Notes under the pieces: generated by a model
What the model saw: the letters and a program-made list of their open reading frames with translations, nothing else
The model's database searches: none
What the model was told of the DNA's origin: nothing
In this document: positions 32,709-43,719 of the stretch, one piece after another
How the letters are laid out: every line of letters begins with the position of its first letter
How positions within the stretch are numbered: the first letter of the stretch is position 1
Source: Tragulus kanchil
Taxonomy: Eukaryota; Chordata; Mammalia; Artiodactyla; Tragulidae
DNA length: 64,000 nt
Direction: 5' to 3'
NCBI GenBank assembly: GCA_022376925.1
Contig: JAIOJX010000001.1
Location: 40,024,324 to 40,088,323, forward strand
Made by a program: the position numbers and the translations under genes

Positions 32709-32856
32709 TCCATATATATGTCATAGTATACTGTATTTGTCTTTCTCTTTGTATAATAGGTTCTAGATTCATCCACCTCATTAGGACCAATTCTTCTGCA
32801 TTGCTTTTTATGGCTGAGAAATATTCCATTGTATATATGTACCATAGTTTCTTTAT

Positions 32857-33749
32857 CTATTCATTTGTCGATGGACATCTAGATTGCTTCCATGTTCTAG
32901 CTATTTTATAGAGAGCTGCAGTGAACATTGGGGTACAGGTGCTTCTTTCAGTTTTGATTTCTTCAGGGTATAAGCCTAATAGTGGGATTCCTGGGTCATA
33001 TAGTGCTTCTATGTTTAGTTTTTTAAGGAATCTCCATACTGTCTTCCATAGCGACTGTACCAATTTACATTCCCACCAGCAATGCAAGAGTGTTCCCTTT
33101 TCTCTGCACCCTCTCCAGCATTTTTTGTCTATAGATTTTTTTGATGATGGCTATTCTGACCGTTGTGAAGAAATTTCCTATTATTTTCTCCCATTCTGAG
33201 GGTTGTCTGTTCACCTTGGTTGTAGCTTCTTTTGCTGTACGAAAGCTTTTAAGTTTCATTAGGTCCCATGTGTTTATTTTTGTTTTTATTTCTGTTATTC
33301 TAGTGGGTGGGCCATAGAAGATCTTGCTTTGATTTATGTCATTGAGTGTTTTGCCTATATTCTCCTCTAAGAGTTTGATGGTTTCTGTTCTTACATTTAG
33401 GTCTTCAATCCATTTTGACTTTGTCTTTGTGTTTGGTATCAGGGAGTGTTCCAACTTCACTGAATGTAGCTATCCAATTCTCCCAGCACCATTTGTTGGA
33501 GAGGCTGTCTTTGTCCCATTTTATATTCACCTCCTTTGTCAAAATAAGGTACCCATATGTGCATGGGTTTATCTCTGGGTTCTCTATCTTGTTCCAATTG
33601 TCTACATTTCTGTTTTTGTGCTGGTACCATACTGTCTTGATGACTGTTGCTTTGTAGTATAATCTGAAGTTAGAGAGATTGATCCCTCCAACTCCATTCT
33701 TCTTTCTCGGGATTGTTTTGGCTATCTGGGGTCTTTTGTGTTTCCACAT
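32857..33749 (-). pseudogene. L1 ORF2 C-terminal half, frameshifted
   Basis: Three overlapping minus-strand frames follow L1 ORF2p. 33405-33749 begins '[12 protein letters not shown]' and carries '[19 protein letters not shown]', the thumb region after the reverse transcriptase domain. 33065-33460 has 'DLNVRTETIKLLEENIG' and 'INTWDLMKLKSFRTAKE'. 32857-33087 has '[14 protein letters not shown]' and '[17 protein letters not shown]'. At least two frameshifts and an internal deletion after 'WEKIIGNFF' separate them. The reverse transcriptase core and endonuclease would lie upstream and are missing. This is a dead remnant. Confidence 0.9.
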
Positions 33750-33907
33750 GAACTATGCTATTTTTTGGTCTAGTTCTGTGAAGAATGTCATTGGTAATTT
33801 GATAGGGATTGCATTGAATCTGTAGATGACATTTGGTAGCATGTTCATTTTCACGATATTGATTCTTCCAACCCAGGAACATAGAATATCTCTCCATCTG
33901 TTTATGT

Positions 33908-34231
33908 TGTCTTTGATTTCTTTTTACTTTTCTCTTTTTTCCATTGTGCCTCTTATATTTATATTTATTTTTTTCCATCATTTTATTATTATTATTATTA
34001 TTATTCTTTGGCACGTGTGGGCCTCCCATTGCAGTGGCCTCTCTCACTGCAGAAGACCAGCTCTGAGCGCATGCACTCTGGAGCACTGGCTTGTAATTGG
34101 ATACACTGGTCCAGCCACTCTGTGGCATGTGGGATCTTCCTGTACCAGGGATTGAACCAGTGCCCCTGGCACTGCAAGGCAGACTCTTTACCCACTGGAC
34201 CACCGGGGAAGCTCCTGTCTTTGATTTCTTT
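33908..34231 (-). mobile_element. CHR SINE with 16-bp target-site duplication
   Basis: 'tgtctttgatttcttt' occurs at 33908-33923 and 34216-34231 and is present once in an uninterrupted L1, so it is the target-site duplication. Between them lies a reversed CHR SINE: an unusually long tail region (33924-34008) with an ATT run at about 33982-34005, 'cctcccattgcagtggcctc', then the reversed tRNA-like head ending 'actggaccaccggggaagctcc'. It inserted after the L1 did. Confidence 0.93.
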
Positions 34232-34553
34232 CATTAGTGTCTTATAATTTTTTGTGTACAGTTCTTTTGTCTCTTTAGATAGGTTCAATCCTAGATGCTC
34301 TGTACTTTTTGTTGCAGTGGTTAATGAGATTACATCCTTGATTTCTCTTTTCATTTTTTATTTTTTTATATATAGGAATGTGAGTGATTTCTGTGTATTG
34401 ATTTTGTATCCTGTGACTTTACTGAATTTGTTGATTAGCTCTAGTAGTTTTCTAATAGTGTGTTTGGAATTTTCTATGTATAGTATCATGTTGTCTGCAA
34501 ATAGAAGGAGTTTTGCTTCTTTTCCAATCTGGATTCCTTTTATTTCATAAACA

Positions 34554-37500
34554 GTACTTTAAACAACAATATTATATTCAGAATTATGTAGAGTCGAATT
34601 GTGTATATACAGTTTTACTCTGGAATTTTCTCTGTTTTTCTCACTTTCTCTCATACATATCATAATTTATACTAATAGTGTCACTATATAACATTTTACA
34701 GTTCACATGTAAGTCAATTCATTTTAACTAATATTATTCTCTTTATTTTGTTGTTGGAGCAATTGAAGTTCAGGTGGATTGGTACTTGCTAATATTTCCT
34801 AGCTAGGACTAAGCTCTGGCATTCCGCATCCACTGATAGTGATCTCTCCGCCACAGGATGCTGTGTAAACTAAATTGTGGTACAACTAAACAAAGCTATT
34901 ATGCCTAAGAGATTTGAAAGATTAATTTGGGCCAAAGGCCTCAAGGAAAGATGATTTCATTACCGAGGTGGGATACTTGAAGTATGCCATTTATTTATAA
35001 TGGAGAACAATAAAAACACACGGTACTTTACCTTATTTTTAACCTTGTGAAGCCTTAGTTTCTGGAAATAAATAACTTCTGGTATTTTATTAGCACCATG
35101 TTTTATAGACTATTTGGTGGGTGTCTCATAAAAACACAAGGACAAATACTTCTGGGCAAAATGGTATATGATATCCTTTTTTTGAAGGCTCATAGTGTGT
35201 TTTTGTAGATGAAATGTTTTGGGAAATTCTGCAAAAAGGAAATTGGTTCAAGTTTCTCAAACTTGGATTTTCTTTCTTATTAAACCTAACACCTATTAAA
35301 CCTCCCCTGGAACACTCATATTTATGTGAAATGTAGTTTGGAAAATGGAAAGTAATCGTCCCATTTCTCCTATTAACCACATCAATCCTTTTTTTCTATA
35401 ATTACACTTTAAGAAAACTAAATGAATCCGAGATAAATTGATGCTGAATATGACTGTACTCACAGTATCATTTGAGTGAAATCTATGAGCCCACAATCTG
35501 TTTTTCCTAAAGAGTCTTACCCATCACACTTGCTCAGTGTATTATAATGTTTCTGTCCAATTGACATGGAGATAGGCTCTGAGCATTTTTATCCATGAGA
35601 AGAATAAACTATTTCTAGATTTTTAAAAGAAAGCAAGTATATTTTCAGAGACATTAGACATCTTCCTAAAAACCGAGGGCTGAAACAATGGTCTTTTTAC
35701 ATTCATTAACAGGGTCTTTCATTGTGTAAAGTTTTACTCTGAAATTTTTGTTCTCACTTTCTCTCATACATATCATAATTTATACTAATAGTGTCACTAT
35801 ATAACATTTTACAGTTCACATGTAAGTCAATTCATTTTAACTAATATTATTCTCTTTATTTTGTTGTTGGAGCAATTGAAGTTCAGGTGGATTGGTACTT
35901 GCTAATATTTCCTAGCTAGGACTAAGCTCTGGCATTCCGCATCCACTGATAGTGATCTCTCCGCCACAGGATGCTGTGTAAACTAAATTGTGGTACAACT
36001 AAACAAAGCTATTATGCCTAAGAGATTTGAAAGATTAATTTGGGCCAAAGGCCTCAAGGAAAGATGATTTCATTACCGAGGTGGGATACTTGAAGTATGC
36101 CATTTATTTATAATGGAGAACAATAAAAACACACGGTACTTTACCTTATTTTTAACCTTGTGAAGCCTTAGTTTCTGGAAATAAATAACTTCTGGTATTT
36201 TATTAGCACCATGTTTTATAGACTATTTGGTGGGTGTCTCATAAAACACAAGGACAAATACTTCTGGGCAAAATGGTATATGATATCCTTTTTTTGAAGG
36301 CTCATAGTGTGTTTTTGTAGATGAAATGTTTTGGGAAATTCTGCAAAAAGGAAATTGGTTCAAGTTTCTCAAACTTGGATTTTCTTTCTTATTAAACCTA
36401 ACACCTATTAAACCTCCCCTGGAACACTCATATTTATGTGAAATGTAGTTTGGAAAATGGAAAGTAATCGTCCCATTTCTCCTATTAACCACATCAATCC
36501 TTTTTTTCTATAATTACACTTTAAGAGAAAACTAAATGAATCCGAGATAAATTGATGCTGAATATGACTGTACTCACAGTATCATTTGAGTGAAATCTAT
36601 GAGCCCACAATCTGTTTTTCCTAAAGAGTCTTACCCATCACACTTGCTCAGTGTATTATAATGTTTCTGTCCAATTGACATGGAGATAGGCTCTGAGCAT
36701 TTTTATCCATGAGAAGAATAAACTATTTCTAGATTTTTAAAAGAAAGCAAGTATATTTTCAGAGACATTAGACATCTTCCTAAAAACCGAGGGCTGAAAC
36801 AATGGTCTTTTTATATTTCCTGTAATTTCATTAACAGGGGTCTTTCATATGGCATCTCTCAATTGATCTTATTCAACTCTTTACCTACTGGTTGTGAGGT
36901 CATGATTTCTTTGTTGCTTTCTGGATATAACTCTATTTTGTCTGGTTCAGTTAGCCTGAATGTTGCTTATGCCGATGTGCCTACCAGAATAAAGCCACAT
37001 ACCCATGTATTTTATTGCAAGGCCTCTCTTGAAATACGAAGTCCACCTTGATGTTCAACCTCTTGAGAAAGGGGCATCTATTTCAGATCAGGTGCAGGAA
37101 CTGAGAGGGATAATTCTGTTAAAGTTCTTTCAGTTAATCAGGATGTCCAAGTGTATTCCTAGATGGTGCATTATGGGGAAATTTTGCCCATTGCATAGAG
37201 GAATTCTGCAAGATAAGAAATTAGTAAGTCTAAGCAAAATGCTATTGAATAGTCTACTAGACTTCTGTGGCCCAAGGACTGATGTTACAAGACAATAAAA
37301 AGAATAGGTGCTAAGACCCTTAAACCCTGGAAACAAGCTGTCGTAGGATTTGAGAGATCAATCTTTTAACTCTCCAGCTTCATCCCTTATTTCTCACTGT
37401 TTTACCAGCCTTCTAGTGGACAAATATATTCAGTGTATTTCAGATTCCTGAGTGGATTACTGATTCTTCTCTTTGGTCCTTTTCAAATTCTGTTTCCACT

Positions 37501-37690
37501 GACTGGAACATTTCCCCTTGACCCTACTCCCACTCTAAGGTGATAAATGCCTGCACGTGCTTCAGTTCTCTCCGGATATTATTTGGTGGGGATGGTGGTC
37601 TTCATTCCTGCCCATGCACTTTCCTTCATTTAGATTATATGTTGGGTATTCTTCTTGTGTGATCCCAGAACATCCTGTATTTTTTCCATC
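34554..37690. other. Noncoding DNA, mostly inside duplication unit 9
   Basis: No named repeat is recognised outside the duplication itself. Right of it (36849-37690) a 97-codon + strand frame at 37005-37298 lacks a motif or splice signals that I can identify, so I do not call it. Confidence 0.4.
34612..36848. repeat. About 1.11-kb direct duplication (unit 9)
   Basis: Copies 34612-35722 and 35731-36848 are separated by a few bases. This is the most divergent pair at its edges: 34621-34645 versus 35741-35755, and 35695-35712 versus 36810-36835 where copy 2 has about 10 extra bases. There are also small indels ('aaaaacacaag' versus 'aaaacacaag'; 'taagaaaac' versus 'taagagaaaac'). Confidence 0.93.
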
Positions 37691-38205
37691 ACTCTGTTCA
37701 CATTACAGTGTAGTAAACATCGGTTAAGTGTCTTCTTTCCAAAATTTGAGCTTTTTGGGATAAGAACTATGCTTTTCTTTCTTTCTTTTTTTTTTTTTAA
37801 GATTTATTTATTTTGGGCGGGGGTCGGGTTGGGGAGAGAGGGGAGTGGGCGGGCCACTTCTATTGGTCTTTCATTTATCTATTTTCATCCATCTTTGTTC
37901 TTTGGCTCCTGTGGGCCTCCCATAGCGGTGGCGTCTGTAGTTGCAGAGCACCGGCTCTGGGCGCATGCGCTCCAGAGCTCCGGCTCAGTGATTGGACACA
38001 TCAGTCCAGCCGCTCCGCGGCACGTGGGATCTTCCCAGGCCAGAGATCGAACCGGCGCCCCTTGCACTGCAAGGTGGTGTCCTTACCCACTGGACCACCA
38101 GGGGTAGCCCTGCTTTTCTTGTTCATCGTTTTATTTATATTAATAACTGGTTAGCAGGTAAAAGGTCTCAATAAATACTAGTTGAATGAATAAATATGGC
38201 TTATT
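37691..38205 (+). repeat. L2 LINE 3' end split by a CHR SINE
   Basis: Left part to about 37778 includes 'tttgagctttttgggataagaac' (degraded 'gagctccttgaggg...'). Right part 38109-38205 includes 'cttgttcatcgttttatttat' and 'ctcaataaatactagttgaatgaataaa', the L2 3' terminus. It ends about 50 bp before the putative exon. Confidence 0.7.
37779..38108 (-). mobile_element. CHR-type SINE inside L2
   Basis: Reversed CHR SINE: T run, 'agatttatttatttt', 'cttctattggtctttc', 'cgcatgcgctccagagc', and head 'acccactggaccaccagg'. 'tgcttttctt' at 37769-37778 and 38109-38118 is the probable target-site duplication. It is relatively CpG-rich, suggesting a young insertion. The long + frame 37655-38107 is a translation of this repeat. 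Confidence 0.92.
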
Positions 38206-38252
38206 ATTTTATTATATTTTTACTGTGGTTTCTTTTGTGATTTTTGCTCTAG

Positions 38253-38351
38253 ATGTTCAGAATGAATGGAGACAAGCAGAAAAGGGAATGCCTCTCAAAA
38301 CCGTGGCAGCTTGGAAATCCTGAGCAGAAGTCAGTTTGACAAGGACGAAAG
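38253..38351 (+). CDS. Putative first coding exon of an unidentified gene
   Basis: The 99-nt segment is preceded by a T-rich tract and 'tttttgctctag' (AG at 38251-38252) and followed by 'GAAAG|gtaagt' (GT at 38352), a near-perfect donor. ATG at 38266 is immediately preceded in frame by TGA (38263-38265), as expected of a 5' UTR/start exon. The other two frames are closed within the exon. Translation from 38266 gives 28 residues beginning METSRKGNAS and ending SQFDKDE, then a split codon (AG left over, phase 2). The peptide is polar and basic, with no signal peptide or membrane segment, so it would be the N-terminus of a cytosolic or nuclear protein or the cytosolic tail of a membrane protein. 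An earlier ATG at 38253 opens a frame that closes after 28 codons inside the exon and could be a short upstream ORF. I do not recognise the gene, and no second exon was found. A chance splice-site pair or a noncoding RNA exon remains possible. Confidence 0.5.
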
Positions 38352-39217
38352 GTAAGTAGATGCCATTGTTTCTCAAACTCAAAGATCAAGGATACTTCTA
38401 ATTTGCTTTGATTACACATTAGATCTTTTCTTTGTGATTCTATTGCTTTCTTTCAAATGGTATCAACTGTTCAACTTTAATTCCATAGACATAACAAAAA
38501 CAAAGAACCTATTTGTTAATCTTTAAAGAGATGAAAAGAAGTCATTTGAAAATGGCCAGCAGCTTTGTACAGTGTGAATGAAAATGTTTAGAATATGATT
38601 GAACATTATATTCAATTGTTAGATGATGAACATTAGGTTTAATAGTTTAAAATAGATTTTTCAGATACATGTGCTGAAAAACCTTACCCTCTCCGTATGG
38701 TGTTATTTAATCGAAATGTTGGATATGCTGTTTGAAAAGAAATACTATTAACTTTTCTTTTGCTGTTAGCGTCCCCCACCCCCCACTGCCCCGATCTGTC
38801 TCTGGCTGTTTGAGATTCTAAATTAGTCCTTCAACAGAAATAATGAAAAAGAGGAATCAAGCAGGTTAAGCAGGTGACAAGATACCAAGAATGAGTCAGG
38901 GGCAAAATAAATTGATCTTTATTTGGTTATCTGACTGAATTAAAGAGGCAGTGTCTGCTTTCTTTTCACTCAATACTTAGCTTTCCTAGATATGCTAGTT
39001 TGACTAAAATAATGTCTAATTCCAATATTTTCTAATGTAGATAATCATAGCATCTCTGTGGATTTTCATAATCCTGCCAAAACCTTCATGTTTATTGTTG
39101 ATGATGGAAATAGTACAGCTCTCTGGGGAATTTTGCTTCAGTAATCAAATAGTTTGGCTATGAAAGGAAGGAAGGAAAACTTCAGATGATTGAGAGATTA
39201 GGTTTTTCTCCAGTGGT
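38352..39217. other. Putative intron DNA, no recognised feature
   Basis: Follows the putative exon's donor. It is AT-rich with a C-rich patch near 38770-38795. No repeat is recognised. Confidence 0.4.
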
Positions 39218-39435
39218 GAAAGTGAAAGTGTTAGTCATTCAGTCATGCCCTACTCTTTGCAACCCCATGAACTGCAGCCCACCAGGCTCCTCTGTCAGCG
39301 AAATCCTTCAGACAAGAATACTGGAGTGGGTTGCTAGTCCCTCCTCCCAGGGATCTTCCTAATACAGGGATTGAACCCAGGTTTCCTTCATTGCAGACAG
39401 ATTCTTTACTGTTGGAGCTATCATGGCAGCCCCAC
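39218..39435 (-). mobile_element. Bov-tA SINE
   Basis: Reversed: 'gtgaaagtgttagtcattcag', 'ccaccaggctcctctgtc', 'gaatactggagtgggttgc', then the B-box region 'gggattgaacccagg' and tRNA-like head 'gattctttactgttggagc'. A TA run at about 39455-39465 follows. Confidence 0.92.
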
Positions 39436-40214
39436 AGTGGTCAGAATATGCTGATATATATATATATTTTTTTTTCTTGAATTTCAAATTTTGGCCTCAA
39501 ATATGATCAAATAGGGCAAGATTGATTGTTTATTGAGTGAACTGGGGAAAATGTAATGATTTATCAACCAGTGAGTCATTAAGCAAGAGCTATGAAGCTC
39601 CTGTACCATGTAGAGTTCTTTGCTAGATATTACAGAAGGCATGACAAAATAGAACTGTACTTCCAGACCTAAGAAAACCTTATTATCCTCTTGGAAAAAG
39701 ACACAAGCCTCACAGTCAAATCCTGAAACAATTTTTTCCCAGTTGTGAATGCTAGGTATGTGGTACAAAACGCACTGTTGCATAAGTTCAAGAAAAATAG
39801 ACATCAGTGTGGGCTGAAGTCACCAGGAAAATCAAGGAAAGATTGTCCAGACAATGGGGTGTCCTAGCTGGGACTTGATAGATTGTACTATGCTTTCATT
39901 TATTAGAGCTTGAGCAGATACTTCTTCATTTCCTTAAGAGATGTACATTCAGTTAGATCTTTTAAATTAGAAAAAGGAAAGGGGATGAAAAGAGGGAAAG
40001 ACAAATAATATTCTTTGAGGAGACCACCTGGATAAAGGGACTGGCCTGTCTTTTATTGTTTGTTCAAATGCTAATTACAGCAATAACCTACATTGAATTA
40101 TACACTCATCTACCCATATTCTCCACTCTGTGCCCATTAGATTTAGAATTGTAGCTTAGAAGAGCAGATATTTATATATTGCATATATATGCATACATTC
40201 ATAGGTATAACATT
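39436..40214. other. Unassigned; possible old L2
   Basis: A 106-codon minus frame (39484-39804) has no recognisable motif. 'gttctttgctagatattacag' with 'ctcttggaaaaagacacaagcc' faintly recalls L2 3' sequence, too weak to call. Confidence 0.35.
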
Positions 40215-40405
40215 TGCTGTATGACAAGAACTGTTCTAAGCAATTTGCAACTATTAATTAATTTCAGCTTTTAATTCTATAAGGCTTTACAGGTGAACAA
40301 TCAAGGTACAGAGAGGTAAAGTAACTTGTTCAAGCTCATGACTTGTATGTAACAGAGCCAAGGTTTAAATCCAGACAGCTTGTTTCCAGTTATTAAAAGC
40401 TATTA
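40215..40405 (-). repeat. MIR SINE remnant
   Basis: 'gtatgacaagaactgttctaagc', 'caaggtacagagaggtaaagtaacttgttcaagctcatgac' and 'cagagccaaggtttaaatcc' match reversed MIR well (gttctaagc, gaggttaagtaacttgcccaaggtca, cagagctgggattcgaacc). Confidence 0.85.
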
Positions 40406-40546
40406 ATCGCACCTTGGTTACACTTGTTTATTTGTAGACACTCAGTTGAGTTCTCAGTACGTCTATTAATTTTTATGGTTAGACTTGTTTCCTTGGTCCC
40501 TGTGTCTTTGGCTTCCTTTGACCTCTAGTTTATTTTTACTATGTAT
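40406..40546. other. No recognised feature
   Basis: A short unique stretch between the MIR and the nested element cluster. Confidence 0.35.
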
Positions 40547-40602
40547 CAGTGGTCCTGAACCTTTTTGCATCAGGAGCTGATTTCATGGAAGACAGTTTTA
40601 CT

Positions 40603-42003
40603 TTTTTAAAAATTATTTATTTTTAGGAATATAATTGCTTTATAATGTTGTATTGGTTTCTTCTGTACAAGAACATGAATCAGGTATGTGTGCTTATATA
40701 TACATATATAAATATGTATATTTATACATACATACATACACACACACATATCCCCTCTCTTGCCCCTCTCTCTCATTCCACCCCCATCTCATTACTCTAG
40801 GTAATCACAGAACACCGAGCTGAGTTCCATGTGATATAAAACTGCTTTGCACTAGCTGTCTATTTTACACAACTATTGTTTTTGTTATTGTTCAGCCACT
40901 GTTATGTCTGACTTGTTGCCACCCCATCGGCTGTAACACTCCAGGATCACCTGTCCTTCACTATTGCCTGGAATTTTCTCATATTCATGTCCACTGAGTT
41001 ACTGATGCTGTCTAAGTGTCTCATCTTCTGCCTCCCCCTTCTCCTTTTGCCTTCAATCTTTCCCAGAAGCAGGGTTTTCATGGTAGTGCGTGTGTGTGTG
41101 TATCAATACTACTCTCTCTATTTGCCCCACCCTCTCCTTCCCCCAATGTACTTACAAGTCCATTCTCTATGTCTGCATCTCTATTCCTGCCCTGCAAATA
41201 GATTCATCAGGACCATTTTTCTAGATTCCATATATATGCATTAATATATGATATTTGTTTTTCTCTTTCTTAATTTCTTCACTGTGTATAACAGATTCTA
41301 GGTCCATCTACCTCACTATAATGGACTTTGTTTTTTTTTCCCTATGGCTGAGTAATATTCTGTTGTATATATGTACCATAGCTTCTTTATCCATTCATCT
41401 GTCGATGGACATCTAGATTGCTTCCAAGTCCTGGCTATTGTAAATAGTGCTGCTATGAACATTGGGGTACATGTGTCTTTGAATTATGGTTTTCTTAGAG
41501 TATATGCCCAGCAGTAGTTTTGCTGGATAACAGGGTAGTTTTATTCCTAGTTTCTTAAGGACTCTCTACTCTGCTCTCCATAGTGGCTGTATCACTTTAC
41601 GTTCCCACCAACAATGGAAGAGGATTTGCTTTTCTCCACACCCACTCCAGCATTTGTTGTTTGTATATTTTTTGATGATGCCTATTCTGACCAGTGTGAT
41701 GTGATACTTCATTATAGTTTTAATTTGCATTTCTCTAATAATGATCCATGTTGAACATCTTTTTCATGTGTTTGTTGGCCATCTGTATGTCTTCCTTGGA
41801 GAGATGTCTGTTTAGGTCTTCCACCCATTTTTTGATTAGGTTGTTTTTCTCTTACTAAGCTGGATGAGTTGCTTGTATATTTTGGAGATTAATCCTTTCT
41901 CAGTTGCTTCACTTGCAATTATTTTCTCCCATTCTGAGACTTGTGTTTTCTTTTGATTTATGATTTCCTTCACTGTACAAAAGCTTTTCAGAGGAAGGAC
42001 ATG
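40603..42003 (-). mobile_element. 5'-truncated L1 (middle element of the nest)
   Basis: Reversed L1: T-rich tail, 3' UTR ('ataattgctttataatgttgtattgg', 'ctgagttccatgtgatataaaac'), interrupted at 40876-41074 by BovB, then 'ttgccccaccctctccttccccc', 'ttctagattccatatatatgc', and the ORF2 end to 'tgtacaaaagcttttc'. The ORF2 part is riddled with stops. Confidence 0.88.
40876..41074 (-). mobile_element. BovB LINE 3' end (innermost element of the nest)
   Basis: 'ttattgttcagccactgttatgtctgac', 'gatcacctgtccttcactattg', 'ccttctccttttgccttcaatc' and 'cccagaagcagggttttc' are a reversed, very short BovB 3' end. L1 text lies on both sides, so BovB inserted last. Confidence 0.85.
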
Positions 42004-42123
42004 GTTCTAATGGTGATGCCACTGATCATGAGCTGCAAGAAAAAGTTTCACTGACTTACCCACTGCTCACCTCATGCTGTGTGGCCCAGTTCCTAAAAGG
42101 TACAAGCCAGAACTGGTCCACTG

Positions 42124-43005
42124 ATACATGTATGTAAACCCTGAGGAAATCCAGTGGAAATATTGATCCTGACATCTTGGAAGAGGTTATTATATATTTA
42201 TGAAAATAGAACTTTTTCACTGTCTATGAAATTATGATAGGAATTACTGAATACTCAGCTCACTTCTCTGATTAGGCTGTTATGTATCAGTGAATGGAGA
42301 CTATAGTAATCTACCAGTTAGACATATGCCAGCAAGATGTAACTCATCCACAGTGTTCTGTGCAAGACAGGATTCTATAACTCCGTCTAAGGTAGCCCTC
42401 CTACAATAAGCACACATTTTGAGAAGGTAAAAAGTAACTCTACCAGCCTCTTCCTTCGCATTTGTTTGCTCATCCTTATCATGGAGTTTTTCCAGCAAGG
42501 TTTATATTTATGTATAATAAGATTTACTTTTTCCCCTCCAAAAATTTAAACCAACCACTACAAAAGCACTTGACAGTACTGGATAGTAACTCTATGCCTG
42601 GTAGGTCTTTAATTTGGGCCATCTTTGACTTCAGTTTTTGAGAACCTACACTCAAAGCATAAATATTTCTGTCAACTAACTTCTCAAATAGTTTTCTGAA
42701 TTCACATGTGGAAGGAAGAACCAAATATGTTGACTAGAGATATTCCTAACCTGCACACAGTGTGAGGTCTTTGCCCTTTCACCTCCCCCACTGGCTCAGG
42801 CTAATGCCCACATTCATGCCTCCCTCACTACTGACCCTACTGAATACCAGTGAGGTCCATGCCCTATCCTCAACCTAAGAGCAGATCTCAGGGTGGATTG
42901 GAAGTAGTAAGTAGTTTCACCTTCACAGAAATGCTGAGGTTCTACATCAAAATATTATTTTGTTTATTTTGCTTTTGTTTGAGAAGGCAGAGGAAGGGAA
43001 TTCCA
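42124..43005. other. No recognised feature
   Basis: Minus-strand frames of 65-66 codons (42301-42498, 42524-42724) have no motif or splice context. No clear repeat. Confidence 0.4.
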
Positions 43006-43719
43006 CTATGCCTGTCACAGTGATTGACAGAAATGAAGCATGAAAGAGAGCAACTGTGTTGATGAGCCAGGGAGGTGAAAAGTAGACAAGACCTGCATCA
43101 TATATTTTTAACAACTCAATAAATTTCTTTCATCCATTCCCTGAATCTTTGCATTCCAGCCAGAAAAGAATGACATCAAGTTTCAGCTAGAAATGAATTT
43201 TTGTTTGTGAAGGTTGGAAAGGTAGAAGACTGTAAAGCATATATTTTTAATGAAATTATAGTACCCTCCAGAATCTCACTCAAACCTAGTCCTTGGGGCC
43301 ATGCTATACTTATGGGAAAGCAAAGCAAAGCAAAGCAATGTCTTTTTGCTGCTTCAGCAAGTAAATTCTTCTGGATGAATCTGTAACAGCCTCTTTTTAT
43401 GTGGAGTTCTGTATTGTTCTCTCATTTCATTAAAAGAAAATTTGACTTACTTCACCGTCCTAAACCCTTGACATTCAGAATAGGATCCAGAAAAAAAAAA
43501 AAAAACTGGTTAGGATAAAAACATTTTGTGGAAGAAGTTTGACAAGCTTGGAGCCAATCAACGGGAGAGCTTTGTCAGGATATACAGGTGATGGCCTATG
43601 TCTCTTTTCTTGGAAATCCTGAAGACAGGACTTGTTTTAGAAAATTAAAATCCCCTTTTCATTTTAATTATGTATTCCTCCACCTTAAAAGAGATTACAC
43701 TACCCCTTATTGAAGCAAT

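Larger units (their letters stand above)
32369..34553 (-). mobile_element. 5'-truncated L1 with nested CHR SINE
   Basis: Runs from the reversed 3' UTR ('ttgttgtttacagctatatac', 'ccttagtcccacagtgcg') through the end and middle of ORF2 to about 34553, where it is truncated. ORF2 is broken into shifting frames (32857-33087, 33065-33460, 33405-33749, about 34218-34354). An internal deletion near 33172-33177 joins 'ctgaccgttgtga' directly to the text before 'attattttctcccattctgag', skipping sequence that the L1 at 41640-41925 retains. A CHR SINE sits at 33924-34215. Confidence 0.92.
40547..42123. mobile_element. Ancient DNA transposon split by L1 (outer element of a nest)
   Basis: Left end 40547-40602 starts 'cagtggtcctgaacctttttg' and reads on to 'tttcatggaagacagtttta'. 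Right part from about 42004 has 'ctcacctcatgctgtgtggcccagttcctaaaagg' and ends 'ctggtccactg' at 42123. The outer ends are inverted (CAGTGGTCC versus the complement CAGTGGACC), and both flanks carry AT. This matches a widespread eutherian non-autonomous DNA transposon whose exact name I will not assert. The 1.4 kb between is L1 carrying a BovB. Confidence 0.7.

Noticed and set aside
37005..37298. 97-codon + strand ORF near the candidate exon
   Set aside because: No consensus donor or acceptor that fits the frame and no motif. I could not link it to the exon at 38253.
37655..38154. 150-codon and 113-codon + strand ORFs
   Set aside because: Translations of the CHR SINE at 37779-38108, with the usual repeat-derived peptide ending at 'PTGPPG'.
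39484..39804. 106-codon minus-strand ORF
   Set aside because: No motif; the sequence faintly resembles an old L2 and the frame looks accidental.
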